This document shows, piece by piece, positions 35,457 to 45,439 of a DNA stretch of 64,000 bases. Position numbers and translations under genes: made by a program. The DNA lies in the NCBI GenBank assembly GCA_947631665.1, contig CANRMF010000001.1, positions 44,707 through 108,706 on the forward strand. The letters run 5' to 3'. Below the pieces are notes generated by a model. That model made no database searches. It was not told the origin of the DNA and saw nothing but the letters and a program-made list of their open reading frames with translations. Within the stretch, counting starts at the first letter, position 1. Each line of letters opens with the position of its first letter. Source of the DNA: an uncultured Lachnospiraceae bacterium. Lineage in GTDB: Bacteria > Bacillota > Clostridia > Lachnospirales > Lachnospiraceae.

Positions 35457-37022
35457 TTACATAAGCGGCGCGACGAGCCGTAACAGTTTTCCACAGGCTT
35501 TATACAGCAGAGGCCTGTTTCTGCACTCAATCAGTGAAATCTTTCTTGAAGCGGAAAGCATCTGCTGGTAATCGTTTTCAATATCGGCAATCGCGCTGTT
35601 CCGATAGAGGAAACAGCCGTTTTCAAAATGAAGAAACAGACTCCGGTAATCTAAGTTGATGGTACCGACCGTCGCTTTTTCGTCATCACTGATAAACATT
35701 TTGGCATGTGTAAAGCCCGGCGTATATTCGTAAATATCAATGCCTGCCTCAATCAGCTCCGCATAATAAGTTCTTGCCACGCAATAAGCGTAAGCCTTAT
35801 CCGGAATTCCCGGCAGGACAAGCTTCACTTCCACTCCGCGCTTTGCGGCAAATTTCAAAGCGGACATCATGATATTGTCAATGACAAGATACGGAGAAAC
35901 AATATGGAGATATCGGGTAGAGGAGTTGACAATATGCAGATAAACGGATTCCCCGATACGCTCCTCGCCAAACGGGTCGTCGCCGTAGCCGAAAACATAA
36001 CCGTCGCTTGGAGGCAGCTCCATCGGAACATTGAGATATTTATCAAAATTTCCTACGGTTTTTTCAGACACATTCCACATCTGCAAAAACATCAGCGTAA
36101 AGCTTTTGACCGCCTCTCCTGAAAGCATAACGGCTGTATCTTTCCAATAACCGAATTTTTGGACAAGATTCATATATTCGTCTGCCAGATTGATACCTCC
36201 GGTGAAAGCAACTTTTCCGTCAATGACAAGAATTTTGCGATGGTCTCTGTTATTTTGCTGCGTCGTAAAAAACGGACGCGCCGGTGCAAACGGTTTTGCT
36301 TTAATTCCCTTTTTACGGAGTTTTTTATAATATCCGATTTCCAATTTTGTCAGGGAACAGAGCCCGTCATACATCACGCGGACTTCCACGCCCTGTTGAA
36401 CCTTCCGCTCTAAAATATCTAAAACAGAGTTCCAGATTTTTCCTTCCTCAATAATAAAATATTCGAGAAAAATAAAATCTCTGGCTTCCTCCAATTCAGA
36501 AATCAACGCTTCATATTTTTCCTCGCCGCTGGCAAAATAGCGGACTTGTGTGTTTTTAAAAACAGGAAGCTCCGTTTTTTCGTAAATATAATGACATAAA
36601 GACGCCGTATTTCTGTCCTGAAGCTGAAGTTCGTTGTAAACGTCGCGGTTCATCGGCAGATACCGAACCGATTTCTGGTCAATCTGTTCGATTTTCTTTC
36701 TGAGCGCGATGGAGCCCGGCTGAATCCGGACATAGACATACATCAGTGTCCCCAGCGCCGGCAGCACCATAATGAAGATTGCCCAGACCAGTTTCGTCGT
36801 CGGATCCGAATCGTCATTGACAATGTAGATGATTAGAAAAACCCGAAGAACCATTAGCGCCATATTGACATTTTTGCTGACGGTAATATTGTAAGATAAA
36901 ATTAAAATCAGGATTAACTGCAGCAAAATCATCAGAATAAAGATAAAGGTACGACTGAACAGAAACGTACCAATGCCTTTTTTTCCCTTTTTTTCCATGC
37001 TGTGAATGTCTGCCATGTTCAT
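35457..37022 (-). CDS. cls: Cardiolipin synthase
   Basis: A 521-residue phospholipase-D-superfamily enzyme that condenses two phosphatidylglycerols into cardiolipin. Two N-terminal transmembrane segments (about residues 20-70) precede two HKD motifs, HRKILVID near residue 245 and HAKMFISD near residue 425, each followed by the usual GGINL/GTINLDYRS. It is preceded by an alarmone synthetase, gpsA and plsY, so phospholipid genes cluster here. Strong GAAAGGAGG before the first ATG. Confidence 0.94.
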   Translation of the reverse strand: MNMADIHSMEKKGKKGIGTFLFSRTFIFILMILLQLILILILSYNITVSKNVNMALMVLRVFLIIYIVNDDSDPTTKLVWAIFIMVLPALGTLMYVYVRIQPGSIALRKKIEQIDQKSVRYLPMNRDVYNELQLQDRNTASLCHYIYEKTELPVFKNTQVRYFASGEEKYEALISELEEARDFIFLEYFIIEEGKIWNSVLDILERKVQQGVEVRVMYDGLCSLTKLEIGYYKKLRKKGIKAKPFAPARPFFTTQQNNRDHRKILVIDGKVAFTGGINLADEYMNLVQKFGYWKDTAVMLSGEAVKSFTLMFLQMWNVSEKTVGNFDKYLNVPMELPPSDGYVFGYGDDPFGEERIGESVYLHIVNSSTRYLHIVSPYLVIDNIMMSALKFAAKRGVEVKLVLPGIPDKAYAYCVARTYYAELIEAGIDIYEYTPGFTHAKMFISDDEKATVGTINLDYRSLFLHFENGCFLYRNSAIADIENDYQQMLSASRKISLIECRNRPLLYKACGKLLRLVAPLM

Positions 37023-37051
37023 AATCCTCCTTTCCTATTTTATCTTATGAT

Positions 37052-37711
37052 TCATTTAGACTCGTCAAGCATCTCCTTTCGGATTCCCATCATCGTCATG
37101 TCCGTTTCATAAATCAGATTTGCACATTCTGTCAGTTTATTTACAGCCTCGTCGTTTGAATTTCCTTTTTTATAATGAATATCGTGCTCAAGGCTTGCCC
37201 AGAAGTTCATTGCAATTGTCCGAATTTGAATTTCTACCGTCATCTCTTTTTTTCCTGTCGATAAAAAGATTGGCGTTTTCACGACCAGATGAAGGCTCCG
37301 GTATCCGTTCGGCTTGGGATTTTTGATGTAATCCTTCACCTGAAGGACGGTAATATCGTCCTGACAGGTCAGCATGTCGGCAATTTTATAAATATCGTCG
37401 ATAAACGCGCAGATAACACGGACGCCGGCAATGTCATAAATATTCTGCTCGAGAGCGTCCATCGAAAACTCAAGTCCCTTGCGCTCCATTTTTTCGATAA
37501 TGCTTCTAGGCGTCTTTACTCTGGTCTTAATGGACTCAATCGGATTTCTCGCCTGTGTCGTCATAAATTCTTTATTCAGTACGTCCAGTTTGGTTTTAAT
37601 CTCATAAATCGCACACTCGTAGTAGGTCATCATTTTCTGCAGTTGACTGAAAGGCTCCTGAAACTGCTGGAATTCCCGTTCGATTTCCTTATATCTTTTC
37701 TTATACTCCAT
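37052..37711 (-). CDS. Small alarmone synthetase (RelQ/YjbM-like)
   Basis: A 219-residue single-domain (p)ppGpp synthetase without the hydrolase, TGS or ACT domains of full RelA/SpoT proteins. Motifs are SIKTRVKTPRSIIEKMERKG, DIAGVRVICAFIDDIY, KDYIKNPKPNGYRSLHLVV and VEIQIRT with WASLEHDIHYKK. Such enzymes make pppGpp, ppGpp or pGpp from GDP, GTP or GMP and ATP. It starts one base after the gpsA stop, so it may share that phospholipid transcript. Stringent-response coupling to lipid synthesis is inference. Confidence 0.92.
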   Translation of the reverse strand: MEYKKRYKEIEREFQQFQEPFSQLQKMMTYYECAIYEIKTKLDVLNKEFMTTQARNPIESIKTRVKTPRSIIEKMERKGLEFSMDALEQNIYDIAGVRVICAFIDDIYKIADMLTCQDDITVLQVKDYIKNPKPNGYRSLHLVVKTPIFLSTGKKEMTVEIQIRTIAMNFWASLEHDIHYKKGNSNDEAVNKLTECANLIYETDMTMMGIRKEMLDESK

Positions 37712-38725
37712 CTATTTACTCCACTCTAAGTCATTAAATTCATTGGTAAATTCACGGTTCATCATTTCGTATAAAACTTCCTTTGCAGACCTTCCGTCAA
37801 ACAATACGGCGTTTACCGCTTCGACAATCGGCATATCCACATGATATTTGCGCGCCAGCGCCAGCGCCGCCTTTGCGGAAACCGCGCCCTCGACAACCAT
37901 ATTGACTTCTTTTACAGCCTCGTCGAGCGAGTATCCCTGTCCAATCAGGACGCCTGCCCTCCTGTTCCGCGAATGTTTACTTTCACAGGTAACAATCAAA
38001 TCGCCGATGCCGGACAAACCATGAAAAGTTCTGGCGTGCCCTCCCATCGCAACGCCAAGCTGCGTGATTTCCTTAATTCCTCTGGTAATCAGCGCCGCCT
38101 CCGTATTGTCTCCATAACCGAGACCGTCGATAATTCCTGCGGCAAGCGCAATTACATTTTTCAGGGAACCGCCCAGTTCGATGCTCTTACGGTCAGGGCT
38201 GACATAAACTCTGAAATATTCGTTTCCAAAAAGCACCTGTACTCTCTTTGCAATTTCCTTGTGCTTTGCGCCGAGAACAACTGCGGTTGCAAGTCCTCTG
38301 CCGACTTCCTCCGCATGGCTCGGGCCGGACAGTACAAGCGCTTCCGAATCCGGCAGGACATCTTCAATAATGTCCGTCATGGTATAAAAGGTATCGTCCT
38401 CAATTCCTTTTGCCACATCGACAATAATCTGCCCCTTTGGCACAAGGCCCTTTAACAGTTCGCAGGTGCTCCGCACATAAGAGGAAGCGACTGCCATAAC
38501 AATGACCTCGGCATCTTTTACCGCAGATGCAATATCGTTGCTGATTTCAATTTTTTCATCTATCCTGACGCCCGGCAGACCGACTTTGTTTTCCCTGTCC
38601 TTTTTTAAGGCGTCTACCTCTCTTTGCAGTTTAGACCAGATGGTCACGCGGTGTCCGTTTTCAAATAAAACCTTCGCTAAAGCAATCGCCCAGCCACCGC
38701 CGCCTAATACTGTAACTTTTGTCAT
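37712..38725 (-). CDS. gpsA: Glycerol-3-phosphate dehydrogenase (NAD(P)+)
   Basis: A 337-residue enzyme reducing DHAP to sn-glycerol 3-phosphate for phospholipid synthesis. The dinucleotide motif is VLGGGGWAIALAKVL at residues 6-20, with SGPSHAEEVGRGLATAV in the middle and the active-site KSIELGGSLKNVIALAAGI around residue 190. The next genes upstream, plsY and der, give the common der-plsY-gpsA order of Clostridia. Confidence 0.95.
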   Translation of the reverse strand: MTKVTVLGGGGWAIALAKVLFENGHRVTIWSKLQREVDALKKDRENKVGLPGVRIDEKIEISNDIASAVKDAEVIVMAVASSYVRSTCELLKGLVPKGQIIVDVAKGIEDDTFYTMTDIIEDVLPDSEALVLSGPSHAEEVGRGLATAVVLGAKHKEIAKRVQVLFGNEYFRVYVSPDRKSIELGGSLKNVIALAAGIIDGLGYGDNTEAALITRGIKEITQLGVAMGGHARTFHGLSGIGDLIVTCESKHSRNRRAGVLIGQGYSLDEAVKEVNMVVEGAVSAKAALALARKYHVDMPIVEAVNAVLFDGRSAKEVLYEMMNREFTNEFNDLEWSK

Positions 38726-38727
38726 TT

Positions 38728-39387
38728 TTAATCCTCCTTTTTACTGCCGATCCGTCTTTCCGTACCATTCAGCAGCCGTTTAATATTTTCATGATGTCTG
38801 ATAAAAGACAATACCACTAAAATGCCTGAAATCACATACGCCTCAAGCCTGTCCGATTTATTTAAGCCATGCAGAATTCCCAGTTGGCTGAATACTACGA
38901 TTTCAATAAAAAATCCCATCATCATGCACAGGGAACTGAAAGAAACATACTTCGTCAACAGCAGGGCGACGAAAAAAATGACAGCCGCGCAGACAACAAA
39001 TTTGTAGTCGAAAAGAATCAGTCCGGCGACCATTCCCGCAAAAGCGGCAATTCCCTTTCCTCCCCGAAAATTCATATAGAACGGAAAGTTATGTCCTAAT
39101 ATCACGCCAAATCCGGTATATAATGCAATGAGAAAGAGATGTCCCTCACAACTGTTTTGAAACAGCAAAAAAGTCAGGAGAATGGCAAAAACCGCTTTCA
39201 GGCTGTCGCCAAAAAAGGTAATCAACCCGCTCTTTTTTCCAAGCGTCCGCATTGCGTTTGTTGTGCCTGAGTTTCCGCTGCCGTAATCGCGGATATCAAT
39301 ATGATTCAGTTTTCCCAGAATAAACGCTGTCTGGAACAGGCCGAAACCGTATCCTATCACTAAGCACAGTATTTTCTGCAGTATCAT
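38728..39387 (-). CDS. plsY: Acyl-phosphate:glycerol-3-phosphate acyltransferase
   Basis: A 219-residue polytopic membrane protein (about five to six hydrophobic segments) that transfers the acyl group from acyl-phosphate to glycerol 3-phosphate, the first acylation step of phospholipid synthesis. Conserved loops are GSGNSGTTNAMRTLGKK and FRGGKGIAAFAG with FSSLC later. PlsX, which makes its acyl-phosphate substrate, is encoded near 56 kb. Two bases separate it from gpsA. Confidence 0.95.
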   Translation of the reverse strand: MILQKILCLVIGYGFGLFQTAFILGKLNHIDIRDYGSGNSGTTNAMRTLGKKSGLITFFGDSLKAVFAILLTFLLFQNSCEGHLFLIALYTGFGVILGHNFPFYMNFRGGKGIAAFAGMVAGLILFDYKFVVCAAVIFFVALLLTKYVSFSSLCMMMGFFIEIVVFSQLGILHGLNKSDRLEAYVISGILVVLSFIRHHENIKRLLNGTERRIGSKKED

Positions 39388-39390
39388 TTT

Positions 39391-40713
39391 TTATTCTCCT
39401 TTTCTCTCCCGAATAATAAATTTTAACGGAGTTCCCTGAAATCCGAAAGCCTCCCGGATTCTGTTTTCAATATATCTCGTGTATGAAAAATGCATCAGTT
39501 TTTTGTCATTGACAAAAATCACAAAGGTCGGCGGTTTCACACTGACCTGTGTAATATAATATAATTTTAACCGTTTTCCCTTGTCGGACGGCGGCTGCTG
39601 CATTGCGACCGCTTCTGACATGATTTCGTTTAATACGCCGGTTTCAATCCGCAGCGCGTGATTTTCAATGACCATGTCAATGACTTCAAACAGTTTTGGA
39701 AGGCGCTGTCCGGTCAGCGCGGAGATAAAAATAATCTCTGCATACGGCATAAACGAAAGGACGCTTCGGATATCCTCTTTGTATCGATAAACCGTCTTGT
39801 CATTCTTTTCAATCGCGTCCCATTTGTTGACCGCAATAATCACGCCTTTGCCATTTTCGTGGGCAATTCCCGCAATCTTAGCGTCCTGTTCCGTCACTCC
39901 CTCCACCGCGTCGATGACAAGGACGACGACGTCCGCGCGCTCTACCGCAGTGACGGTACGGATAACACTGTAACGTTCCAAATCTTCTTTGACTCTCGCT
40001 TTCCGGCGCAGTCCGGCAGTATCAATAAATACATACGGGTTTCCGTTGTATACGACTTCCGTATCGATGGCGTCTCTCGTAGTTCCTGCAATATCCGATA
40101 CAATCACCCTGCTCTCTCCGGTCAGTTTGTTGATAATCGATGACTTGCCGACATTCGGCTTGCCGACAACCGCGATGCGCGGCCTGTCGTCGTCATCTTC
40201 ATCTGTATCCAAATGATTAAAATAACCGGTCACCACGTCCAGCATATCGCCGAGCCCGCTCCGCTGCGTCGAAGAAATCGGAATCGGATCTCCAATCCCT
40301 AAATTATAAAATTCGTAGACGTCCGGCATCATTTTGTTAAAATTGTCGACTTTATTTACCACCAGAACGACGGGCTTTCGGCTTTTCCGAAGCATATCTG
40401 CCACTTTGGAATCCGAATCCACCAAACCCTGTCTGACATCTGTCATAAAAATAATTACATCGGCAGTATCAATCGCGACCTGCGCCTGCTCACGCATCTG
40501 AGACAAAATAATATCGCTGCTGTCCGGCTCAATACCGCCGGTATCAATCAGTGTAAACTGATAATTAAGCCATTCAATATCCGCATAAATCCGGTCTCTC
40601 GTAACTCCCGGCGTATCTTTCACGATAGAAATCATCTGCTTTGCCAGCGCGTTAAATAAGGTAGACTTTCCGACATTCGGTCTTCCTACAATCGCGACAA
40701 TCGGTTTACTCAT
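39391..40713 (-). CDS. der: Ribosome biogenesis GTPase Der (EngA)
   Basis: A 440-residue protein with two GTPase domains in tandem: GRPNVGKST (residues 8-16) with DTPG, then NKVD, and a second GKPNVGKSS near residue 184 with DTAG and NKWD, followed by a C-terminal KH-like domain. Der binds the 50S subunit and is essential for its assembly. It is followed at four bases by plsY. Confidence 0.97.
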   Translation of the reverse strand: MSKPIVAIVGRPNVGKSTLFNALAKQMISIVKDTPGVTRDRIYADIEWLNYQFTLIDTGGIEPDSSDIILSQMREQAQVAIDTADVIIFMTDVRQGLVDSDSKVADMLRKSRKPVVLVVNKVDNFNKMMPDVYEFYNLGIGDPIPISSTQRSGLGDMLDVVTGYFNHLDTDEDDDDRPRIAVVGKPNVGKSSIINKLTGESRVIVSDIAGTTRDAIDTEVVYNGNPYVFIDTAGLRRKARVKEDLERYSVIRTVTAVERADVVVLVIDAVEGVTEQDAKIAGIAHENGKGVIIAVNKWDAIEKNDKTVYRYKEDIRSVLSFMPYAEIIFISALTGQRLPKLFEVIDMVIENHALRIETGVLNEIMSEAVAMQQPPSDKGKRLKLYYITQVSVKPPTFVIFVNDKKLMHFSYTRYIENRIREAFGFQGTPLKFIIRERKGE

Positions 40714-40737
40714 GTTTTTCCTCCTACTCTCTGTAAG

Positions 40738-42087
40738 CTATAACTCGTATTGGGAAACCACGCTTACATCAACAGGCTGTTCCTCTCCCAGCGCTGCTTT
40801 TACAAAATCCACTCCATTCGATTTTACAATAACTGCCTCTATTTGTAAATTCTTTTCCAGTTGTTTCAAGGTCATATCGTCCAGAAAAATGTCTTCGCCG
40901 CTTTTTAAAACGGACGTCGGCACAAGCAGCCGATTTCCTAACCGCTTATTTTTTAACTGACGGCAGATATCCTGTCCGGTCAACAGTCCTGTAACCGTAA
41001 TATCTTCTCCAAAAAATTCATTTCTGACTGCATAAACGTCAAGACGGACATTCGGAAACTTTTCCCGGATTTTGTCTGCAATCTGTACGATATAAGGGTG
41101 GACGAGCGTTCCGGTAAAGGCGCTTTCAGTCAGTTTTCTGTCGTCGCCTTTTAGGGAGGCCAGATAATCCTCCGCTTCGTTTAAAAAGGAACGCACCATG
41201 CCTACGCCGTTTTCAATCTGGAGATATCCGTCGTAGCGTTCTTCCTCCGGCATATTGCGTCCCGCCATAATATACCATTCGTCTGATGCATGGACAAAAT
41301 GCGTCTGATGCTCCTGATATATCTTTTTCTGCCATTTTTCGATTAAAGTAATGACCTCGACGGCGTCTTCTTTTGTAAATAAATCAAGCGGAAACAGACC
41401 GTCCCTGTATTTGGTCAGTCCGGCAGGCACCACAGAAACGCTTTTCATATAAGGGAGGTATTGACAAAGCCCCAAAATCGTTTCGTCCAGTTCTTTTCCA
41501 TCATTGATTCCCTTACAGAGTACAATCTGTGCGTTCATTTCAATTCCGGCGTCATACAATTTTCGGATATATTTTAATTTTTCACCCGCAAACCGGTTGT
41601 GGAGCATTTCACATCGGAGCGCAGGATTCATTGTATGTACGGAAATATTGATTGGTGCCAGATGATACCGGATAATCCGGTCGATATCCCGTCCGCTCAT
41701 ATTGGTCAGCGTCACATAATTTCCCTGAAGAAAAGAGAGGCGGGAATCGTCGTCCTTAAAATAAAGCGTCTTCCTCATTCCCGGAGGCATCTGGTCGATA
41801 AAACAGAAAATACATTTGTTACAGCACGAGTGATACTCGTCCATCAGTCCGTTTTCAAAAACAAGCCCCAAATCCTCATCTTCGTCCTTTTCAATTTCCA
41901 ACTCCCAGACTTCTCCGTCCGCTTTTTCAATTTCCACAAAAATCAGTTCGTCTTCGCAGAGAAGCTGATAATCAAAAATATCGTCAACGCTCTGATTGTT
42001 AATGGAAATCAGCCGGTCTCCCGCTTCAATTTCCATCTCCCATGCGATTGAATTTTCCTTTACGCTTTCAATTAAATGTTTTTTCAT
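40738..42087 (-). CDS. DUF512 radical-SAM-like protein
   Basis: A 449-residue protein: a PDZ-like N-terminal segment (IEAGDRLISINNQSVDDIFDY), then the radical-SAM-like cysteine cluster CNKCIFCFIDQMP, then the DUF512 domain ending near VVSQYEL. No substrate is known for this family. It lies between pgeF and der, an order commonly seen in Clostridia, and is probably cotranscribed with them. Confidence 0.9.
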   Translation of the reverse strand: MKKHLIESVKENSIAWEMEIEAGDRLISINNQSVDDIFDYQLLCEDELIFVEIEKADGEVWELEIEKDEDEDLGLVFENGLMDEYHSCCNKCIFCFIDQMPPGMRKTLYFKDDDSRLSFLQGNYVTLTNMSGRDIDRIIRYHLAPINISVHTMNPALRCEMLHNRFAGEKLKYIRKLYDAGIEMNAQIVLCKGINDGKELDETILGLCQYLPYMKSVSVVPAGLTKYRDGLFPLDLFTKEDAVEVITLIEKWQKKIYQEHQTHFVHASDEWYIMAGRNMPEEERYDGYLQIENGVGMVRSFLNEAEDYLASLKGDDRKLTESAFTGTLVHPYIVQIADKIREKFPNVRLDVYAVRNEFFGEDITVTGLLTGQDICRQLKNKRLGNRLLVPTSVLKSGEDIFLDDMTLKQLEKNLQIEAVIVKSNGVDFVKAALGEEQPVDVSVVSQYEL

Positions 42088-42088
42088 C

Positions 42089-42934
42089 TTAAATCATCTC
42101 TAAAAATGCCATCAGGGCTCCGCGCTTACCGTTCAGCCCGCGATGCGAATATAAAACGTCTTTGTTGCAACAGGTGCAGACATCGGTTACATGAATGTTT
42201 TCCTCCAAGACGCCCGCCTGAAGAAAAATCAGTTTGTTGCACCGCCAAAGGTCTAACTGGTATTTCCCCTGCCCCTTATCAAGCAGAATTTCGCCGCTGT
42301 GCTCCGGAAACGCGTTTTGAAATTTAACAGCAACGTCTTCGCTGATTTCATAACAGTTCCGGCAGATGGAAGGGCCGATGCACACAACCACATCTTCCGG
42401 TTTTGTGCCGTAGGCTTCCGTCATTTTCTGAATGGTTTTCTGTCCGATTTTTCCTACGGTGCCTTTCCAGCCGGAGTGCGAAAGCCCGATTGCGTGATTT
42501 TTGACGTCAGCCATGTAAAGCGGCACGCAGTCGGCGTAGGAAGTCGCCAAAACCACATTCTTTTCATTCGTAATCAGCCCGTCAATATTTTCAAAATCTC
42601 TTTCCCTGAAAATTCCCTTTCCACAGTCTTCGCACGTTACCTGACGGATATTCGTCGTATGCGTCTGATGACTGAGGACAAGATTTTTTATATCAAAGCC
42701 AATCGCGCCGGCAATCCGCTCATAATTTTTCTTTACATTTTCCGGCGCGTCGCCTCTTTGAAAACCTAAATTCAAAGAGGAAAAATAACCGCTGCTGACG
42801 CCGCCAAGCCTCGTGGAAAATCCATGCCGTATCCACGAAATCTCCTCCAACGCCCGAAACGATAAATAAGGAATTCCATGAAAGCGGATTTTTGTGCTGC
42901 TCCCCTCATATTTATTGAATTGAACCTCATTCAT
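42089..42934 (-). CDS. pgeF: Peptidoglycan editing factor PgeF (laccase-domain)
   Basis: A 281-residue protein of the YfiH/PgeF laccase-domain family. Signatures are RHGFSTRLGGVSSGYFSSLNLG, ATSYADCVPLYMAD and LSHSGWKGTVGKI, which supply the His and Cys of the metal site. In E. coli PgeF prevents misincorporated L-Ser in peptidoglycan stems; some relatives have other activities such as purine nucleoside phosphorylase. It is one base from the yraN gene and overlaps nothing else. Confidence 0.9.
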   Translation of the reverse strand: MNEVQFNKYEGSSTKIRFHGIPYLSFRALEEISWIRHGFSTRLGGVSSGYFSSLNLGFQRGDAPENVKKNYERIAGAIGFDIKNLVLSHQTHTTNIRQVTCEDCGKGIFRERDFENIDGLITNEKNVVLATSYADCVPLYMADVKNHAIGLSHSGWKGTVGKIGQKTIQKMTEAYGTKPEDVVVCIGPSICRNCYEISEDVAVKFQNAFPEHSGEILLDKGQGKYQLDLWRCNKLIFLQAGVLEENIHVTDVCTCCNKDVLYSHRGLNGKRGALMAFLEMI

Positions 42935-43284
42935 TAAATCACCCCATAACAGTTAAACAGATAATCAATCCGGTTTCCGGTAATTGCAAGAACATCAAAG
43001 CTCATCGGATAGTCCCTGTATTTCGGATACCTCATGCAGTAGACGCCCGCTGTAAGATAATACTTTCGCTGCTTTTTTACATCAACTGCCTCCTGCGCGC
43101 TTCCGTAAGCGCAGTTTTTCCGATATTTGACCTCAATAAACCGTAAAATCTGTTCCTTGATTGCAATAATATCAATTTCACCTGTTTTACAAGTAAAATT
43201 GCGCTCTAAAATCTGAAAGCCATGCTGTTCCAGATATTGTATGGCAGCATCTTCATAGGCGCTGCCGGTCATTCGAGAATTCAT
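42934..43284 (-). CDS. YraN family endonuclease-like protein
   Basis: A 116-residue YraN/UPF0102 protein with an endonuclease-like fold: GSAYEDAAIQYLEQHGFQILERNFTCKTGEIDIIAIKEQILRFIEVKYR holds the family's GEIDIIA and E-V-K core. The activity is unproven. It shares its first-base region with pgeF and lies 26 bases after rnhB. Confidence 0.93.
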   Translation of the reverse strand: MNSRMTGSAYEDAAIQYLEQHGFQILERNFTCKTGEIDIIAIKEQILRFIEVKYRKNCAYGSAQEAVDVKKQRKYYLTAGVYCMRYPKYRDYPMSFDVLAITGNRIDYLFNCYGVI

Positions 43285-43309
43285 ACATTTTCCCCTCTTT
43301 TTTAATCGT

Positions 43310-44071
43310 TTATACTCCGCAGATGTTTTGAATAAACGTTTTTCTGTGAATCGGGCATGGCCCGTACTTTTTCAACGCCTCGATATGTTTTTGCGAACCG
43401 TATCCTTTATTGGAAGCAAAATCATACTCCGGATACAGTTGATCGTATTCAGTCATCAGGGCGTCCCTTGTCACTTTTGCGATAATACTTGCCGCCCCGA
43501 TTGAAATACTCTTTGCGTCTCCTTTAATAATCGGAACCTGTAACAACTCCAAATCCGGTATTGTCACCGCGTCGTTGAGCAGAATGTCCGGTTTTACGTC
43601 CAGTTTGGAAATTGCTGCGCGCATTGCCTCGTAAGTCGCCTGCAGAATATTGATTTCATCTATGCGCTGCGGACTTACCATCGCTGTCGCAAAACTGACC
43701 GCTTTTTTTTGAATTTCTTCCGACAACTCCTCTCTTTTTTTCGCCGACAGTTTTTTGGAGTCATTGATATATAAAATATCGCAGTCTTTCGGTAAAATCA
43801 CCGCACCCGCCGTAACCGGCCCTGCTAACGGCCCTCTGCCCACCTCGTCAATGCCGCAGATAAACCGGTAATCCTGATATTTCCGTTCATATTCTGTAAG
43901 CAGGTATGTCCGTTTCAACTCCGCCTCATAAGCGGTCTTTCTTTTTTTTGCAGAAGAAATCAAAGCCTGCACGCCGCTTCTCTCATCTGCTTCGTACTGC
44001 CCGATAAAAAAATCAAGTTCTTTTTCATCTGTATTTTTCAATTCTTCCTTAATGGATTGTATACTCTGCAT
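43310..44071 (-). CDS. rnhB: Ribonuclease HII
   Basis: A 253-residue RNase HII, which removes ribonucleotides and RNA from RNA/DNA hybrids. The N-terminal extension of about 70 residues is typical of Firmicute enzymes; the catalytic GIDEVGRGPLAGPV sits near residue 74, with a later aspartate in ILLNDAVTIP and the C-terminal GYGSQKHIEALKKYGPCPIHRKTF. It is in a biogenesis operon with rbgA upstream. Confidence 0.95.
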   Translation of the reverse strand: MQSIQSIKEELKNTDEKELDFFIGQYEADERSGVQALISSAKKRKTAYEAELKRTYLLTEYERKYQDYRFICGIDEVGRGPLAGPVTAGAVILPKDCDILYINDSKKLSAKKREELSEEIQKKAVSFATAMVSPQRIDEINILQATYEAMRAAISKLDVKPDILLNDAVTIPDLELLQVPIIKGDAKSISIGAASIIAKVTRDALMTEYDQLYPEYDFASNKGYGSQKHIEALKKYGPCPIHRKTFIQNICGV

Positions 44072-44119
44072 TCTGCTCTCCTGATTTTATTTTTACTCAA
44101 GATACGTTTTGTCTGTTTT

Positions 44120-44965
44120 TTACTTTTCTCTCCGATCCAGAGTAATTCTGCCTAATTTTCCACTGCGGAAATCGTCCATCACAATTGCGCAGGTTTTTTC
44201 CAAATCCGGTTGGTTTCCTTTTCGTTTGCAGCCGCGTACTTCGGCAATCTGATACATCAGCGCAAGCGGATCGTCGTCGTCTTCAATCTGATAACGCTTT
44301 GCAATCGCGTCCGGATAATATTTTCTGATTTCCTTCATAAACTGATACGCCAGTTCCGTAATTTCAAGAATTTGGTCGTTGATAGAGCCGATGAACGCCA
44401 GATGCATACCTATCGTCTGATTATCAAACTTTGGCCACAAAATACCCGGAGTATCGAGCAGTTCTAAAGTTTTATCAATGCGGATCCACTGCTTTCCCTT
44501 TGTCACGCCGGGTTTATTGCCGGTTTTTGCCGCAGAACGTCCCGCATAGGCGTTAATAAATGTAGATTTACCCACGTTTGGAATTCCTACAACCATCGCC
44601 CGGATTGGGCGGTTTTTAATTCCTTTTTTCCGGTCGCGTTCAATTTTTTCTTTACAGGCAGTCAGAACCGCACTGCTGATTTCTTTCATACCCTGTTTAT
44701 TTTTGGAATTGATTTTCACCGCAACGATTCCCTGATTTTTAAAATAGTCAATCCATTGACTGTTTTGCTCCTCGTCCGCAAGATCCGCTTTGTTTAACAA
44801 AACAAGGCGCGCTTTATTTTGCGCCAGCCGGTCAATATCCGGATTTCTGCTGCTCATCGGAATTCTTGCGTCGAGCAGTTCAATGACCAGATCAATCAGT
44901 CTGATATCTTCCTGCATCTGCCGCACAGCCTTTGTCATATGTCCCGGATACCATTGATACTCCAT
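44120..44965 (-). CDS. rbgA: Ribosome biogenesis GTPase RbgA (YlqF)
   Basis: A 281-residue GTPase with circularly permuted motifs: G4 LLNKADL comes first (near residue 57), then G1 GIPNVGKST (near residue 127), then G3 DTPG. The start is YQWYPGHMTKAVRQM, typical of RbgA, which acts late in 50S assembly. It begins the rnhB-yraN-pgeF-DUF512-der operon; a weak candidate promoter precedes it, just past the rplS terminator. Confidence 0.95.
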   Translation of the reverse strand: MEYQWYPGHMTKAVRQMQEDIRLIDLVIELLDARIPMSSRNPDIDRLAQNKARLVLLNKADLADEEQNSQWIDYFKNQGIVAVKINSKNKQGMKEISSAVLTACKEKIERDRKKGIKNRPIRAMVVGIPNVGKSTFINAYAGRSAAKTGNKPGVTKGKQWIRIDKTLELLDTPGILWPKFDNQTIGMHLAFIGSINDQILEITELAYQFMKEIRKYYPDAIAKRYQIEDDDDPLALMYQIAEVRGCKRKGNQPDLEKTCAIVMDDFRSGKLGRITLDRREK

Positions 44966-45011
44966 TGTTTTCTCCTCTTGTCCATTTTATTTACCAATAT
45001 ATAGTATAACG

Positions 45012-45042
45012 TAAAAAAGAACGAGTTACCACTCGTTCTTTT
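45012..45042 (-). terminator. rplS terminator
   Basis: AAAAGAACGAG and CTCGTTCTTTT pair around a six-base loop and continue into a T-run on the minus strand. It separates the rplS unit from rbgA. A smaller GCACC/GGTGC hairpin lies between it and the rplS stop. Confidence 0.9.
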
Positions 45043-45094
45043 AAAATTATATGAATTCGGAATGGCACCTTTTTTGGTGCATTTATCGGCTGGC

Positions 45095-45439
45095 TTATTT
45101 CATCAGTTCTTTTACCTTTGCAGCCTTACCAACTCTGCTTCTGATATAATTGAGTTTTGCTCTCCTGACTTTACCGCGTCTTACAACTTCAATCTTTGCA
45201 ATCGTCGGTGAATACAGCGGCCATGTTCTTTCAACGCCAATTCCGCTTGAAAGCTTTCTGACAGTAAATGTTGCGCGGTTGCTTCCGCCCTGCTTTTTCA
45301 TGACAAGACCTTCAAAAACCTGTACTCTCTCGCGGTTTCCCTCGACAATCTTTGCGTGTACGCGGATTGTATCTCCGACCTTGAAATCAGTTACTTCTTT
45401 GATTTGAGACTCCTCAATTTCCTTAATAAATTCCTGCAT
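45095..45439 (-). CDS. rplS: 50S ribosomal protein L19
   Basis: A 114-residue ribosomal protein: [38 protein letters not shown] and the basic [19 protein letters not shown] are diagnostic for L19, located at the 30S-50S interface. The gene has its own promoter and a structured leader, and AAGGAGGATATT precedes the ATG. It follows trmD, the usual rpsP-rimM-trmD-rplS order. Confidence 0.97.
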   Translation of the reverse strand: MQEFIKEIEESQIKEVTDFKVGDTIRVHAKIVEGNRERVQVFEGLVMKKQGGSNRATFTVRKLSSGIGVERTWPLYSPTIAKIEVVRRGKVRRAKLNYIRSRVGKAAKVKELMK

